64,000 bases of DNA from Curtobacterium pusillum (GCF_007680845.1 NZ_VEIY01000001.1:318227-382226); one strand, 5' to 3'. Shown: positions 25,281 through 35,566, counted from the stretch's first letter. Notes: generated by a model from the letters alone, not told the origin. Numbers and translations: made by a program.

Positions 25281-25286
25281 TAGCGT
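25281..25286 (+). promoter_or_regulatory. -10 hexamer TAGCGT, leaderless start
   Basis: TAGCGT ends exactly six bases before ATG 25293; no ribosome site is present. Confidence 0.5.
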
Positions 25287-25292
25287 GGACGC

Positions 25293-26489
25293 ATGCACCA
25301 CGAGCCCGCCACCGTCGCCCTGGGGACCTCGCCCGACGCCGTCCGGAGGGCAGCGCTCCTCGCGGCGCTCGACGTGGTCGACGGCGGCGCGGAAGAGCGG
25401 TTCGAGCGCATCACCCGCATCGCGCGCGAGGCGTTCGGGGTCTCCGGATCGTTCCTCAACCTAGCCGGGGCCACCGACCTGGTGATCAAGTCGCAGCAGA
25501 TGGACGTCCCGCTCGCCCCCGTCAGCCCGCTGGAGGGCACCTTCTGCGGACGGACCCTGCAGGAGCCCGGCGCCGTCGTCATCCCGGACGCGCTCTCCGA
25601 CCCCCGGTACGCCGACCTCCCCGCCGTCACGGGCGACCCGCACGTGCGCTTCTACGCCGGGGTGCCGCTGCGCGTGGGCGACGACGACGTCAAGGTCGGC
25701 ACGCTCTGCCTCATCGACCCCGAGCCGCGGACCCTCGACCCGGACGACGTCGCACTGCTCGAGGAGCTCGGTGTCTGGGCCGAACGCGAACTCTCCGCCG
25801 GTGCCGACGAGGACCGGCTCCGCTCCGTGCTCGCCGGGCTCGAACCCGCCGACGTCGTCGTGCCCGGGTACCGCGTGGGCGGGATGTCCGTGCCGCACGG
25901 TGTCGTGTCGGGGGACTTCCACGACTGGCACCTCGACGGGTCGGCGCTCGTCCTCACCGTCGCTGACGTGATGGGCAAGGGGATGTCCGCGGGCCTCCTC
26001 GCCGCCACGATCCGCGGGGCGCTGCTCGCCCGCGGTACCGAGTCCCCGGACCGTGCGGTCGCGGCGCTCGAGACCCAGGTCGGCCCGGACCTCGGCCGCG
26101 CCGAGTCCTTCGCGACGCTGTTCCACGCCCGACTCGAGAGCTCGACCGGCCGCATGGAGTTCACCGACGCCGGGCACGGGCTCGTCCTGCACCTGCACGC
26201 CGACGGGACCGAGAGCGTCCTCCGCTCGTACGACCTGCCGATCGGGCTGCACCCGGTCGGGGCCGCTCGGGTCACGGGCACGCTCGAGCTGGAGCGCGGG
26301 GACGTCCTGCTCGTCGTCAGTGACGGAGCGCTCGAGCTGTGGGACTCCACGATCGCGTCGCTCGGGGCACTCGGGGCGATGTGGCGGGACGCGCCGGAGA
26401 TCGACACGTTCCTCGGGCGGGTGCGGGCGCGGGCGCTGACGCACGACCCGGGCGACGACCTGACGGTCGTGGTGGTCGCGCGCGACTGA
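25293..26489 (+). CDS. GAF domain plus PP2C/SpoIIE-type serine phosphatase (RsbU-like)
   Basis: 398 residues. The GAF sensor spans about 30-165 (EERFERITRIAREAFGVSGS, CLIDPEPRTLDPDDVALLEE). The SpoIIE/PP2C phosphatase domain (about 185-398) has the metal-binding acids in VVSGDFHDW, LTVADVMGKGMSAGLLAA and VVSDGALELWD, then DPGDDLTVVVV at the end. Such proteins dephosphorylate anti-sigma antagonists in partner-switching or produce other phospho-signals; no anti-sigma or antagonist gene is adjacent, so its partner is elsewhere. Lacking a ribosome site and with TAGCGT six bases upstream, it is likely a leaderless transcript. Confidence 0.9.
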   Translation: MHHEPATVALGTSPDAVRRAALLAALDVVDGGAEERFERITRIAREAFGVSGSFLNLAGATDLVIKSQQMDVPLAPVSPLEGTFCGRTLQEPGAVVIPDALSDPRYADLPAVTGDPHVRFYAGVPLRVGDDDVKVGTLCLIDPEPRTLDPDDVALLEELGVWAERELSAGADEDRLRSVLAGLEPADVVVPGYRVGGMSVPHGVVSGDFHDWHLDGSALVLTVADVMGKGMSAGLLAATIRGALLARGTESPDRAVAALETQVGPDLGRAESFATLFHARLESSTGRMEFTDAGHGLVLHLHADGTESVLRSYDLPIGLHPVGAARVTGTLELERGDVLLVVSDGALELWDSTIASLGALGAMWRDAPEIDTFLGRVRARALTHDPGDDLTVVVVARD

Positions 26490-26566
26490 GGCGCGAGCGC
26501 GGCGCGGGCGCGCCGCGGGCGCGCCCGCCGCGCCCGCCGCGCCGGACGCGCCCGGGCGCGGGCGCC

Positions 26567-26660
26567 GAGCGGGCACGTTCTGCCGCTCGGCGGGCGCGAG
26601 CGGGACGTTTCGTGCCCGCTCGGCGGACGTGAGCGGCGGGTTGTGCCCGCTCGGCGGGCG
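26567..26660. repeat. Three tandem hairpin units, about 31-33 bp each
   Basis: Units begin at 26567, 26598 and 26631, each running GAGCGG...(T)GCCCGCTCGGCGG with a short central spacer that differs between units. Each can fold on itself. They lie between convergent genes inside a 224-base extremely GC-rich stretch (26490-26713) with no gene. Probably a bidirectional terminator that has multiplied. Confidence 0.55.
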
Positions 26661-26713
26661 GCCGGGGGCGCGCCGGGGCCGCGGCCCGCGCGGCGCGGGC
26701 GCCGCCGGGGGCG

Positions 26714-27570
26714 CTAGGCGCCGAGCCGGTCGATCAGCTCGCGGTAGCGCTCAGCCGTCCGCGACACGATCGACTCGGGGAGCACCGGGGGCGTGCCCGT
26801 CCGGTCCCAGTTCGCGCTGAGCCAGTCCCGCACGATCTGCTTGTCGAAGGACTCCGTGCGGTTCCCCGACCGGGCGTCCCAGTAGCGGCTCGAGTCACTC
26901 GTCAGCACTTCGTCCGCGATCCGGACCTGACCCGACGCATCGCGCCCGAACTCGAACTTCGTGTCCGCGATGATCACCCCACGGGACAGGGCGATCGCCG
27001 CCGCCTCGGAGTACACGCGCAGCGAGAGGTCCCGCAGCTGCTCGGCGACCTCAGCACCCACCAGCGACACCGTCTGCTCGAACGAGATGTTCTCGTCGTG
27101 CTCGCCCTGCGGCGCCTTGTACGCCGGCGTGTAGATCGGCTCGGGCAGACGGTCGCCGTTCGAGAGGCCCGCGGGCAGCTCGACGCCGCACACGCTGCCG
27201 GACTCCTGGTACTCCGCCCACCCGCTGCCGACCAGGTACCCCCGCACGACGCACTCGACGGGGAACATGTCGAGCGGCATGACGTGCATCGACCGTGCGG
27301 CGACGGACGCGGGCACAGGGGTCCCGCCGGCGGACGGCGCGATGAGGTGGTTCGGGACGTCCGCGAGCTGGGTGAACCAGAAGCGCGACAGCCGGGTCAG
27401 GAGCTCGCCCTTGCCGGGGATCGGCGGTTCGAGCGCGAAGTCGTAGGCACTGACGCGGTCCGACGCGACGAGGAGCAGTTCGTCCACGTCGGACGGGGTC
27501 GACGGCACGTAGAGCTCACGGACCTTGCCGGAGGAGACGTGGCGCCACCCTTCGAGCACGGGCGCCCCGC

Positions 27571-27574
<4 letters not shown>
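26714..27574 (-). CDS. purC: Phosphoribosylaminoimidazole-succinocarboxamide synthase
   Basis: A 286-residue SAICAR synthase that joins CAIR and aspartate with ATP in purine biosynthesis. Diagnostic blocks are HVSSGKVRELY, LLVASDRVSAYDF, FPVECVVRGYLVGSGWAEY, EYQESGSVCGVELPAGL, ADTKFEFGRD and DEVLTSDSSRYW. The length fits the single-domain (non-fused) enzyme. ATG 27574 overlaps the stop of purD (ATGA), so the two are coupled. Confidence 0.98.
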
Positions 27575-28839
<1,265 letters not shown>

Positions 28840-28884
28840 CCGATCACCCTACCGATCCGGACTCGTCCGTTGCGGCGCGCGGGC

Positions 28885-28890
28885 TAGCCT
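28885..28890 (+). promoter_or_regulatory. -10 hexamer TAGCCT, leaderless start
   Basis: TAGCCT ends six bases before ATG 28897, so the ATG is preferred over GTG 28891. Confidence 0.5.
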
Positions 28891-28896
28891 GTGGAG

Positions 28897-29259
28897 ATGC
28901 CACCGAGGAGGATCGAGGACGCGGACGGACGCGCCGCGCTCGCCGCCGTGCAGCAAGGGACGGCAGCACGGCCAGCGCTCGCGACGGCCGTCCGCTGGAC
29001 GCTGCAGCGCCTCGCCGACGACGTGCCGGGCAACAGCGTCGAGGTCCGCGTCCCGCCCTTCGCCGCCGTGCAGGCCGTGCCCGGTCCACGCCACACCCGG
29101 GGGACCCCGCCGAACGTGATCGAGACGGACGCGGAGACGTGGTTGGCGCTCGCTACCGGCTCGCTGCGCTGGGACGAGGCGGTCGCGCAGTTGCGCGTCA
29201 GCGCGTCCGGGTCGCGAGCGGACCTGACGGCGGTCCTGCCGGTCCGGCTCGACGGCTGA
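28897..29259 (+). CDS. Sterol-carrier-like (SCP-2-like) family protein
   Basis: About 120 residues. The core VEVRVPPFAAVQAVPGPRHT, PNVIETDAETWLALATG and LRWDEAVAQLRVSASGSRAD matches the short actinobacterial sterol carrier family proteins found beside purD. The role is unknown; a small hydrophobic ligand pocket is typical of the fold. ATG 28897 is chosen over GTG 28891 because TAGCCT sits six bases upstream of the ATG with no ribosome site. The gene is divergent from purD. A degenerate dispersed-repeat copy follows the stop at 29267-29305. Confidence 0.8.
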   Translation: MPPRRIEDADGRAALAAVQQGTAARPALATAVRWTLQRLADDVPGNSVEVRVPPFAAVQAVPGPRHTRGTPPNVIETDAETWLALATGSLRWDEAVAQLRVSASGSRADLTAVLPVRLDG

Positions 29260-29396
29260 GGACGGCGGACGGGAGGCGCGGTGCCAGCCCGCCCCGTTCC
29301 TCCAGAACGATACGAACGCAAGTACTTAGAGTGACTCACCGAATTAGGTAATGCCTACTGATGCGACGTCGCCGACCGGCCGAATACCGTAGAAGT

Positions 29397-29438
29397 CGCC
29401 GGGATTCGGACCCGACCCGAACGGGTCCGAACCCGGCG
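29397..29438. terminator. Long imperfect hairpin downstream of the LAL regulator
   Basis: CGCCGGGATTCGGACCCG pairs with CGGGTCCGAACCCGGCG with one interruption and a short loop, about 95 bases beyond the stop of the minus-strand regulator. The surrounding 273-base gap (29260-29532) is markedly AT-richer than the rest and contains no gene I can support. The hairpin may be a terminator or a structured RNA. Confidence 0.5.
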
Positions 29439-29532
29439 ACAGGTCCAAGGTACGCGACATTCCTCGCGCTGTGTCAACCGATCCGGCGAGTCGTGCTGCA
29501 ATCCGCAACGAACTTGCGTCATCGAAGACGCT

Positions 29533-32106
29533 TCAGAGCAGTTCGCTGAGCTCGGTCCGCGCGTGCAGGTCCCACTTGGTGAAGACCCGCGACAGGTGCG
29601 CGTCGATCGTCCGGACGCTCAGGCCGAGCGTCTCGGCGATCCGGCGGTTGCTGAGGCCCTGCGCCGCGAGCGTGGCGACCTCGTACTCCCGGTTCGTCAG
29701 CGCCGGTTTCACCCGGCCGGCGGACACCGCCATGCCGCACGTGGCCAGCACACCCTGGGCCGCGATGATCCTGGTGCGGTCCTCGGCCCGGACGGCGTCG
29801 GCGTACTCGACGATCGCTCCGGCGAGCGGACCGTCGACCCGTGCCGCCGCGTCGCGCATCCGCTCGAGGGACGCCGCGGTGTCCCGACCGTGCAGCATGT
29901 CGGTCGTGTAGTGCAGCGTCTGCGCGTACATGACGTGGGTCCAGGCATCGGCTGCGGTGCCGCGTTCGATGATGTCGTCGGCGTGCCGGAGCCCGGCCGG
30001 GTTGCCGAGGACCGCCTCGGTCCAGGCGATCGTCACCGCGATCTGTTCGCCGAGGATCCGCATCGCGCGGAGCGGCGTCGTCCGGGCGCGCTCGAGTGCT
30101 GCGCTGGCCTCCTCGGCACGGCCGGCGTACGCGTGCGACAGGGCCAGGCGCGCCCACGGGTAGGCCGCGAAGCCGCCGTGGTCGGCGACGTCGTACCGCT
30201 CGCACGCGGCGGAGAACGCGACGATCGCGTCGTCCCACCGACGCTGCGCGAGCGCGAGGTTGCCGTCGCCGATGAGCTCGAGGGTGAAGTCGTACATCAG
30301 GTACGGGCTGGACCGGCGCACCGGGACCTCGGTGATGAGGTCCGCGATGTCGCCCCGCCAGACCTGCACCTGGTGCATGACGGACACGATCTCGCCCACG
30401 CTCCACGGAGCGTCCTCGAGGTGTTCGACCGCGGTCGCGAGGCACGCCTTCCCGAAGGCCATGGCCTCCTCCAGCCGACCCGCGGTCGCGAGCGCGGTGA
30501 CCGCGCAGGGGGCGAGGCAGAGGAAGGCGAGCGGGACGGTGGCGGCGTGCAGGATGCCGGAGCGCTCGAGCTCGGCGTGGACCTCGTCGAACTGCCCGCC
30601 CCACCCGAAGTGCGCAAGACGGAGCAGCCGCAGCCGCTCGGTGGCCTCGCCCGACACGTACTCGGCGGCGGCGTCGGTGAGCGCGACCGCCGCGAGGGTG
30701 TCGTCGTCGTGGAACTGCCGGATGTTCGCGAGGGTCTCGCACGCCTCGATCACCGCGGCGTCGTCGACCTCGTCCGGGGCCGAGCACACCACGGCCCACG
30801 CGGCCTCGGCGTCGGTGCGACCGGCCTCGCGCCCGGTGCTGTACGAGTGCGCGAGGGACCGCAGGCAGTGCGCCGCCACCCGCTCGGTCGGGGTGAGCGT
30901 CGTCCGCAGCGCCGCCGAGGTCAGGGCGATCCCGCTCTCGTGCTCCTGCAGGCGGACGGCGACCTGGGCGGCGTCGAGCATCTCGCCGACGGGCGGGAGC
31001 ACGCCGCACTCGAGCGACCAGAGCGCGGCGCGGAGCCGAGCGGCGGGCGGGGCACCCTCGGGACGGTCGGCGCGGAAGGCGTTGGCCCGGGCGAACAGTG
31101 CGGTGCGCCTGGCCACCGGGACGAGGGCGCGGACGACCTCGCCGACGAGCGGGTGCGACGGTCGCGCGACTGCGGTGCCGTCCTCGAGGGAGTCGATGCG
31201 GACGAGGCCGAGCGCCACGACGCGGTCCACGTCCCCGCCGCTGACGAGCCCGATGAGCCGGGGGAGCGGGATCGGGTCCGCGAGCGCCACGATGTCGACC
31301 ACGTCACGGAGGTCCTCGGGCAGCGAGCCGAGCTCCGTCCGGTACATGTCGGCGAGACTGCTCGACGCCGTGACGCGGCCGCGCCAGTACCAGCCGGAGG
31401 CGGTGTGCTCCAGGGCGCCGGAGGTCAGCGCGGCCCGGACGACCTCCCGGACGTACAGCGGGTTGCCGGCGGTCGCGCGGTGCACCCGTTCGGCCGACGC
31501 GGTCTCGAGCTGCGCCCCGAGGGCCTCGGCGACGAGCTCCGAGGTCTCGTGCAGGTCGAGCGGCTCGAGGTCGATGCGCTCGAGCAGGTCGTCCTGCCAG
31601 AGGGCGCGGAGGGGTTCCGGGAGCGCGGTGAAGTCCCGGCAGGTGAGCACGAGGCGGGCGCCCTGCTCGCGCACGAGCCACGCCACGTAGCGGGCGGAGA
31701 TCGCGTCGAGGTGGTCGGCGTCGTCGACGCGGAGCAGGACGTCCCGGTCGGCGAGGTCCTCCGACTCGCGGAGGCGCTGCTCGGCACCACCGGCACCGAC
31801 GAGTTCGGCGAGGGACCCGGGGAGTTCCCCGAAGCGCTCCGCGACGGCGCCGAACGGCATCGACCGGCTCGCCGCCACCGCCGTGATCGGGACGACGAGG
31901 GTCCGGCCGGAGGCGTCCCGTCCGGCCACGCGGTCGGTGATCCGGACGGCCGCGGAGCTCTTGCCGAGCCCCGGTGCTCCGACGAGGGCGACGCTCCACC
32001 GGTGCTCGGCGACGACCGAGACCGCCCGGTCCTCCTCACGACGCTGGAGGATCGGCCACGCCACACGAGCCGGGACGCGGGAAGCACGAGCGCGTCGTTC
32101 GCGCAT
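29533..32106 (-). CDS. LAL-type LuxR-family transcriptional regulator
   Basis: 857 residues, the usual size of large ATP-binding LuxR (LAL/MalT-like) regulators. The N-terminal STAND-type ATPase has Walker A VALVGAPGLGKSSA and Walker B DVLLRVDDADHLD, with CRDFTALPEPLRAL beyond. A long helical-repeat sensor region (about 350-770) follows. The C-terminal LuxR HTH (about 790-855) is LTNREYEVATLAAQGLSNRR then LGLSVRTIDAHLSRVFTKWD. ATG 32106 has GGAGGAGG upstream. The inducer and targets are unknown. Members often control sugar use or secondary metabolism. It is divergent from a small membrane-protein gene. Confidence 0.92.
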   Translation of the reverse strand: MRERRARASRVPARVAWPILQRREEDRAVSVVAEHRWSVALVGAPGLGKSSAAVRITDRVAGRDASGRTLVVPITAVAASRSMPFGAVAERFGELPGSLAELVGAGGAEQRLRESEDLADRDVLLRVDDADHLDAISARYVAWLVREQGARLVLTCRDFTALPEPLRALWQDDLLERIDLEPLDLHETSELVAEALGAQLETASAERVHRATAGNPLYVREVVRAALTSGALEHTASGWYWRGRVTASSSLADMYRTELGSLPEDLRDVVDIVALADPIPLPRLIGLVSGGDVDRVVALGLVRIDSLEDGTAVARPSHPLVGEVVRALVPVARRTALFARANAFRADRPEGAPPAARLRAALWSLECGVLPPVGEMLDAAQVAVRLQEHESGIALTSAALRTTLTPTERVAAHCLRSLAHSYSTGREAGRTDAEAAWAVVCSAPDEVDDAAVIEACETLANIRQFHDDDTLAAVALTDAAAEYVSGEATERLRLLRLAHFGWGGQFDEVHAELERSGILHAATVPLAFLCLAPCAVTALATAGRLEEAMAFGKACLATAVEHLEDAPWSVGEIVSVMHQVQVWRGDIADLITEVPVRRSSPYLMYDFTLELIGDGNLALAQRRWDDAIVAFSAACERYDVADHGGFAAYPWARLALSHAYAGRAEEASAALERARTTPLRAMRILGEQIAVTIAWTEAVLGNPAGLRHADDIIERGTAADAWTHVMYAQTLHYTTDMLHGRDTAASLERMRDAAARVDGPLAGAIVEYADAVRAEDRTRIIAAQGVLATCGMAVSAGRVKPALTNREYEVATLAAQGLSNRRIAETLGLSVRTIDAHLSRVFTKWDLHARTELSELL

Positions 32107-32202
32107 CCGACTCACCTCCTCCGCGTGGGATACCGATCGGTACCGACCATCCTCCCCCGGATCGTGCTGGCCGGACAGGCCGGAGCACGTCCCACAGTGG
32201 GG

Positions 32203-32208
32203 GACAAT
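32203..32208 (+). promoter_or_regulatory. -10 hexamer GACAAT, leaderless start
   Basis: GACAAT ends six bases before GTG 32215. Confidence 0.45.
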
Positions 32209-32214
32209 GGACGG

Positions 32215-32607
32215 GTGAGCAGCACCGATCGACCCGACGAACGCCCGGCTCCGGCGCCGAACGCCGTCTCCTCCTCCGACGAGGTGACGATCCGACGCGC
32301 CCCCAAGTTCGGCGTGTTCATCGTGGGCGGTGCGGTCCTCGGCTTCGTCGCGACGCTCATCGTGGTGTCGCTGACCATGAACATCGACCGCGGCGACCAG
32401 CAGGAGACCGCGAGCTTCGGCAGCCTGGTGGGGTACTTCAGCCTCTGGGGCGTCACGATCGGAGCGTTCATCGGCGCCGTGGTCGCGGTGGTCCTGGACC
32501 GCGTGTTCGCACGCCGTGCCGCTCGTCTCACCGCGGAGCGCGTGGAGGTCGAGCTGCCGCCCGAGACGATCGACGGCGAGATCGAGGACCACGGCGACCG
32601 TCCCTGA
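32215..32607 (+). CDS. Hypothetical two-TM membrane protein
   Basis: 130 residues. A polar N-terminus of about 35 residues is followed by TM1 (FGVFIVGGAVLGFVATLIVV), a short loop (MNIDRGDQQETASFGSLVGY) and TM2 (LWGVTIGAFIGAVVAVVLDR), then a polar acidic C-tail ending ETIDGEIEDHGDRP. Short proteins of this shape are common beside purF in Microbacteriaceae-type genomes, to my recollection; no function is assigned. GTG 32215 lies six bases after GACAAT. A long palindromic repeat separates it from convergent purF. Confidence 0.72.
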   Translation: MSSTDRPDERPAPAPNAVSSSDEVTIRRAPKFGVFIVGGAVLGFVATLIVVSLTMNIDRGDQQETASFGSLVGYFSLWGVTIGAFIGAVVAVVLDRVFARRAARLTAERVEVELPPETIDGEIEDHGDRP

Positions 32608-32624
32608 CGCTCGGCGCTGCCCTC

Positions 32625-32686
32625 GGAACCAGGTTCCGGGCACAGCACCAGGGATCTCCGCGGTGCTGTGTCCGGAACCAGGTTCC
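32625..32686. terminator. 25-bp-arm inverted repeat between convergent genes, built on GGAACCAGGTTCC
   Basis: The left arm starts GGAACCAGGTTCCGG and continues GCACAGCACC; the right arm is its near-exact complement (two mismatches) around a 12-base loop. Each arm itself contains the palindrome GGAACC-A-GGTTCC. A third copy of GGAACCAGGTTCCGG occurs at about 41472-41486. Probably a bidirectional terminator between the small membrane-protein gene and purF. Confidence 0.65.
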
Positions 32687-32703
32687 TTCGGGGGAGGCGC
32701 GGC

Positions 32704-34161
32704 TCAGCTGAGCTGGTTCGCCTCGACCCAGGACAGGTACTCCGGGCTGACGGTGCCCGTGACGTACTCGCCCGTGAAGCAGCTCATCTCGAGGTCGGTC
32801 ACGTCGGAGCCCTCGATGATCGCGTCGCGCATGTCACCGATCTCCTGGTAGATCAGGTGGTCGCTGCCGAGCACCTTGTTGATCTCCGGGATCTTCCGGT
32901 CGTGCGCGATGAGCTCGGCCCGGGTCGGCATGTTGATGCCGTACACGTGCGGGTACCGGACAGGCGGCGCGGCGCTGGTGAACGTGACCTCGTTCGCCCC
33001 GGCGGCGCGGGCCATCTCGACGATCTCCTTGCTCGTCGTGCCGCGCACGATCGAGTCGTCGACGATGAGGATGTTCTTGCCCTTGAACTCCGACGACATC
33101 GCGTTGAGCTTCTGCCGCACGGACCGCTTGCGCTCCGCCTGGCCCGGCATGATGAACGTCCGGCCGACGTAGCGGTTCTTGTAGAAGCCCTCGCGGTACT
33201 CGATGCCGAGCTTCTGCGCGACCTGCATCGCGGCCGGGCGGGAGGAGTCCGGGATCGGCATGACCACGTCGATGTCGCCGGTGGGGGCGTACTGCGCGAT
33301 CGTGTCCGCGAGGCGGTTGCCGAGCCGGAGCCGGGCGTCGTACACCGAGATGCCGTTCATCACCGAGTCGGGCCGGGCGAGGTAGACGTACTCGAACGAG
33401 CAGGGGACCAGGCGCGGGTTCTTCGCGCACTGGCGGGCGTGCATCTGGCCGTTCATCTCGATGAAGATCGCTTCACCCGGGGCGACGTCACGGACGATCT
33501 CGTAGCCGCCGGACTCGAGCACGAGCGACTCGGAGGCGACGACCCACTCGGGCTTGCCGGCGTCGTCGAACTTGTGGCCGAGGATGAGCGGGCGGATGCC
33601 GAACGGGTCGCGGAACGCGAGCAGACCGTGTCCGGCGATGGTCGCGATCGCGGCGTAGGAGCCCTCGACGCGCTCGTGCACGCGCTCGACGGCGTCGAAC
33701 ACCTGCCCGGGGTCGAGGTCCTTGCCGCGGACCTGGCCCTGGAGCTCGTGCGCGAGCACGTTCACCAGCAGCTCGGTGTCGCTCGACGTGTTGAGGTGCC
33801 GGCGGTCGATGTCGAACAGCTCACGGGTGAGCTCGCGCGTGTTCGTCAGGTTGCCGTTGTGCACGAGGACGATGCCGTACGGCGCGTTCACGTAGAACGG
33901 CTGCGCTTCTTCCTCGTTGCTCGCGGCGCCCTTCGTGGCGTAGCGGACGTGCCCGAGGCCCATGGTGCCGAGCAGGGCACGCATGTCGCGGGTGCGGAAG
34001 GACTCCCGCACGTGACCACGGGTCTTGTGCATGTGGTGGATGTGACCCTCGACGGTGGCGATGCCCGTCGAGTCCTGTCCCCGGTGCTGCAGGAGGAGCA
34101 GTGCGTCGTAGATGGACTGGTTGGCTGGGCCCTGTGCAACGAGGCCGACGATGCCGCACAT
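32704..34161 (-). CDS. purF: Amidophosphoribosyltransferase
   Basis: 485 residues; the first committed enzyme of purine synthesis. It starts directly MCGIVGLVAQGP, so Cys2 becomes the glutaminase nucleophile after Met removal and no propeptide is needed. LLLQHRGQDSTGIAT, HVRYATKGAASNEEEAQPF and LVHNGNLTNTREL are glutaminase blocks. VDVVMPIPDSSRPAAM, RTFIMPGQAERKRSVRQKLN and the PRPP loop ILIVDDSIVRGTTSKEIV make the transferase half. It is divergent from purM with a 72-base spacer; the 3' end faces a palindromic terminator. Confidence 0.98.
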   Translation of the reverse strand: MCGIVGLVAQGPANQSIYDALLLLQHRGQDSTGIATVEGHIHHMHKTRGHVRESFRTRDMRALLGTMGLGHVRYATKGAASNEEEAQPFYVNAPYGIVLVHNGNLTNTRELTRELFDIDRRHLNTSSDTELLVNVLAHELQGQVRGKDLDPGQVFDAVERVHERVEGSYAAIATIAGHGLLAFRDPFGIRPLILGHKFDDAGKPEWVVASESLVLESGGYEIVRDVAPGEAIFIEMNGQMHARQCAKNPRLVPCSFEYVYLARPDSVMNGISVYDARLRLGNRLADTIAQYAPTGDIDVVMPIPDSSRPAAMQVAQKLGIEYREGFYKNRYVGRTFIMPGQAERKRSVRQKLNAMSSEFKGKNILIVDDSIVRGTTSKEIVEMARAAGANEVTFTSAAPPVRYPHVYGINMPTRAELIAHDRKIPEINKVLGSDHLIYQEIGDMRDAIIEGSDVTDLEMSCFTGEYVTGTVSPEYLSWVEANQLS

Positions 34162-34183
34162 TCGCGGGGGTGCTCCAGATCAG

Positions 34184-34189
34184 TAGAAT
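34184..34189 (+). promoter_or_regulatory. Probable -10 element of purM
   Basis: TAGAAT lies in the 72-base purF-purM divergent spacer, 44 bases before the purM ATG. Confidence 0.4.
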
Positions 34190-34233
34190 CGGGGGGACCG
34201 AACAAGTCTGCCATGCCCCGCGGAGGACTACGC

Positions 34234-35337
34234 ATGCCCAACCCGTACGCAGAGGCCGGTGTCGACACCGCTGCCGGTGACCTGGCCGTCGAACTCATGA
34301 AGTCCGCCGTGTCGGCCACCCACAACGCCTCGGTGCTGGGGGGAGTCGGCGGCTTCGCCGGACTGTACGACGTCTCGTTCCTGAAGGACTTCGAACGTCC
34401 GCTCCTCGCCACCTCGACGGACGGCGTCGGCACGAAGGTCGCGATCGCGCAGGCCATCGACAAGCACGACACCATCGGGCAGGACCTCGTCGGCATGGTC
34501 GTCGACGACATCGTGGTGGTCGGGGCCAAGCCGCTCTTCATGACGGACTACATCGCCTGCGGCAAGGTGGTGCCGGACCGCATCGCGGACATCGTCGCCG
34601 GCATCGCCCGTGGCTGCGCGGAGACCGGCACCGCACTCGTCGGTGGCGAGACCGCCGAGCACCCGGGGCTCCTCGGACCGGACGACTACGACGTGGCCGG
34701 TGCCGCGGTCGGTGCGGTGGAGGCCGGCTCGGTCCTCGGCGCGCCGCTGGTCGAGGACGGCGACGTCGTCGTGGCGATCGCGTCCTCGGGGCTGCACTCG
34801 AACGGGTACTCGCTCGTCCGGCACATCCTGTCCTCGCGGGGCGTGGGCTACACGGACTCGCTGCCGGAGCTCGGCGGCGCCGGGGTTTCCGTGGGTGAGG
34901 CCCTGCTCGAGCCGACGCGGCTCTACACGTCGCCGCTGCTGTCCGTGATCGCCTCGCACGAGGGTGCGGTGCACTCCCTGTCGCACGTGACCGGTGGGGG
35001 CATCGCGGCGAACCTCGCACGCGTGCTGCCCGTCGGGTCCTGGGTCGAGGTCGACCGCTCCACGTGGGAGCCCCTGCCCGTCTTCCAGGTGCTCGCATCG
35101 ATGGCGGGGACGCCCATCGAGGAGACCGAGGGCACGTGGAACCTCGGCATCGGGATGTTCGCGGTCGTGGCGGCCGCTGCTGCCGACGACGTCATCGCGT
35201 CGCTCGGGGCCGCCGGGCTGCCGTCGTGGTCGGTCGGGACGATCTCGACGGCTGCGCGGGACCTCACCGGGTTCGAGCAGGGCGCGAAGGGTGTCGACGG
35301 GGGCGCGGTGCGGCTCGTGGGGGCGTACGCGGGCTGA
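34234..35337 (+). CDS. purM: Phosphoribosylformylglycinamidine cyclo-ligase
   Basis: 367 residues of AIR synthetase. Blocks: NPYAEAGVDTAAGDLAVELM, GGFAGLYDV, LLATSTDGVGTKVAIAQ, GQDLVGMVVDDIVVVGAKPL, LVGGETAEHPG, ASSGLHSNGYSLVR and SHVTGGGIAANLARVLP. ATG 34234 is supported by GGAGGA seven bases upstream; an in-frame ATG at 34213 has no such site. It is divergent from purF. The 327-base region after it (35338-35664) contains only repeats and a hairpin. Confidence 0.97.
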   Translation: MPNPYAEAGVDTAAGDLAVELMKSAVSATHNASVLGGVGGFAGLYDVSFLKDFERPLLATSTDGVGTKVAIAQAIDKHDTIGQDLVGMVVDDIVVVGAKPLFMTDYIACGKVVPDRIADIVAGIARGCAETGTALVGGETAEHPGLLGPDDYDVAGAAVGAVEAGSVLGAPLVEDGDVVVAIASSGLHSNGYSLVRHILSSRGVGYTDSLPELGGAGVSVGEALLEPTRLYTSPLLSVIASHEGAVHSLSHVTGGGIAANLARVLPVGSWVEVDRSTWEPLPVFQVLASMAGTPIEETEGTWNLGIGMFAVVAAAAADDVIASLGAAGLPSWSVGTISTAARDLTGFEQGAKGVDGGAVRLVGAYAG

Positions 35338-35467
35338 GCCCGGCGACGGCCGGGACCGGCGCGATCGTGCCGCCCGGCCGCGGCGGGGGCCGCGCGGGGC
35401 GGACGGCTCGCGACGGGTCGACGACCTCGAGGATCGGGCTCGTGCGACCGCTGCGCGCGCATGTTCC

Positions 35468-35566
35468 GACCCCGCGTCAGTCGATCGACGCGTGCGGGGT
35501 CGAACGATGCGCCAGCATCTGATGCGCGTGCACGTTCCGACACCGCGCCGGTCGATCGACGCGTGA
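35468..35566. repeat. Two diverged copies of the TTCGAC-type intergenic repeat
   Basis: Copy one (35468-35501) has GACCCCGC and GCGGGGTC arms around GTCGATCGAC; copy two (35533-35566) has the related GTTCCGACACCGCGCCGGTC and then GATCGACGCGTGAG. They share TTCCGAC-CGCG-GTCGATCGACGCGTG with each other and resemble the 1850-1948 pair. Upstream, 35338-35467 is GC-rich with no gene. Confidence 0.5.

Noticed and set aside
29260..29532. tRNA or other known RNA gene in the AT-richer gap
   Set aside because: No cloverleaf with T-loop GTTCGAA spacing could be found; only one hairpin is supported.
29563..32607. Plus-strand ORF of about 1000 codons opposite the LAL regulator
   Set aside because: Shadow frame with Arg/Gly/Glu bias; the minus strand has Walker and LuxR motifs at the expected places.
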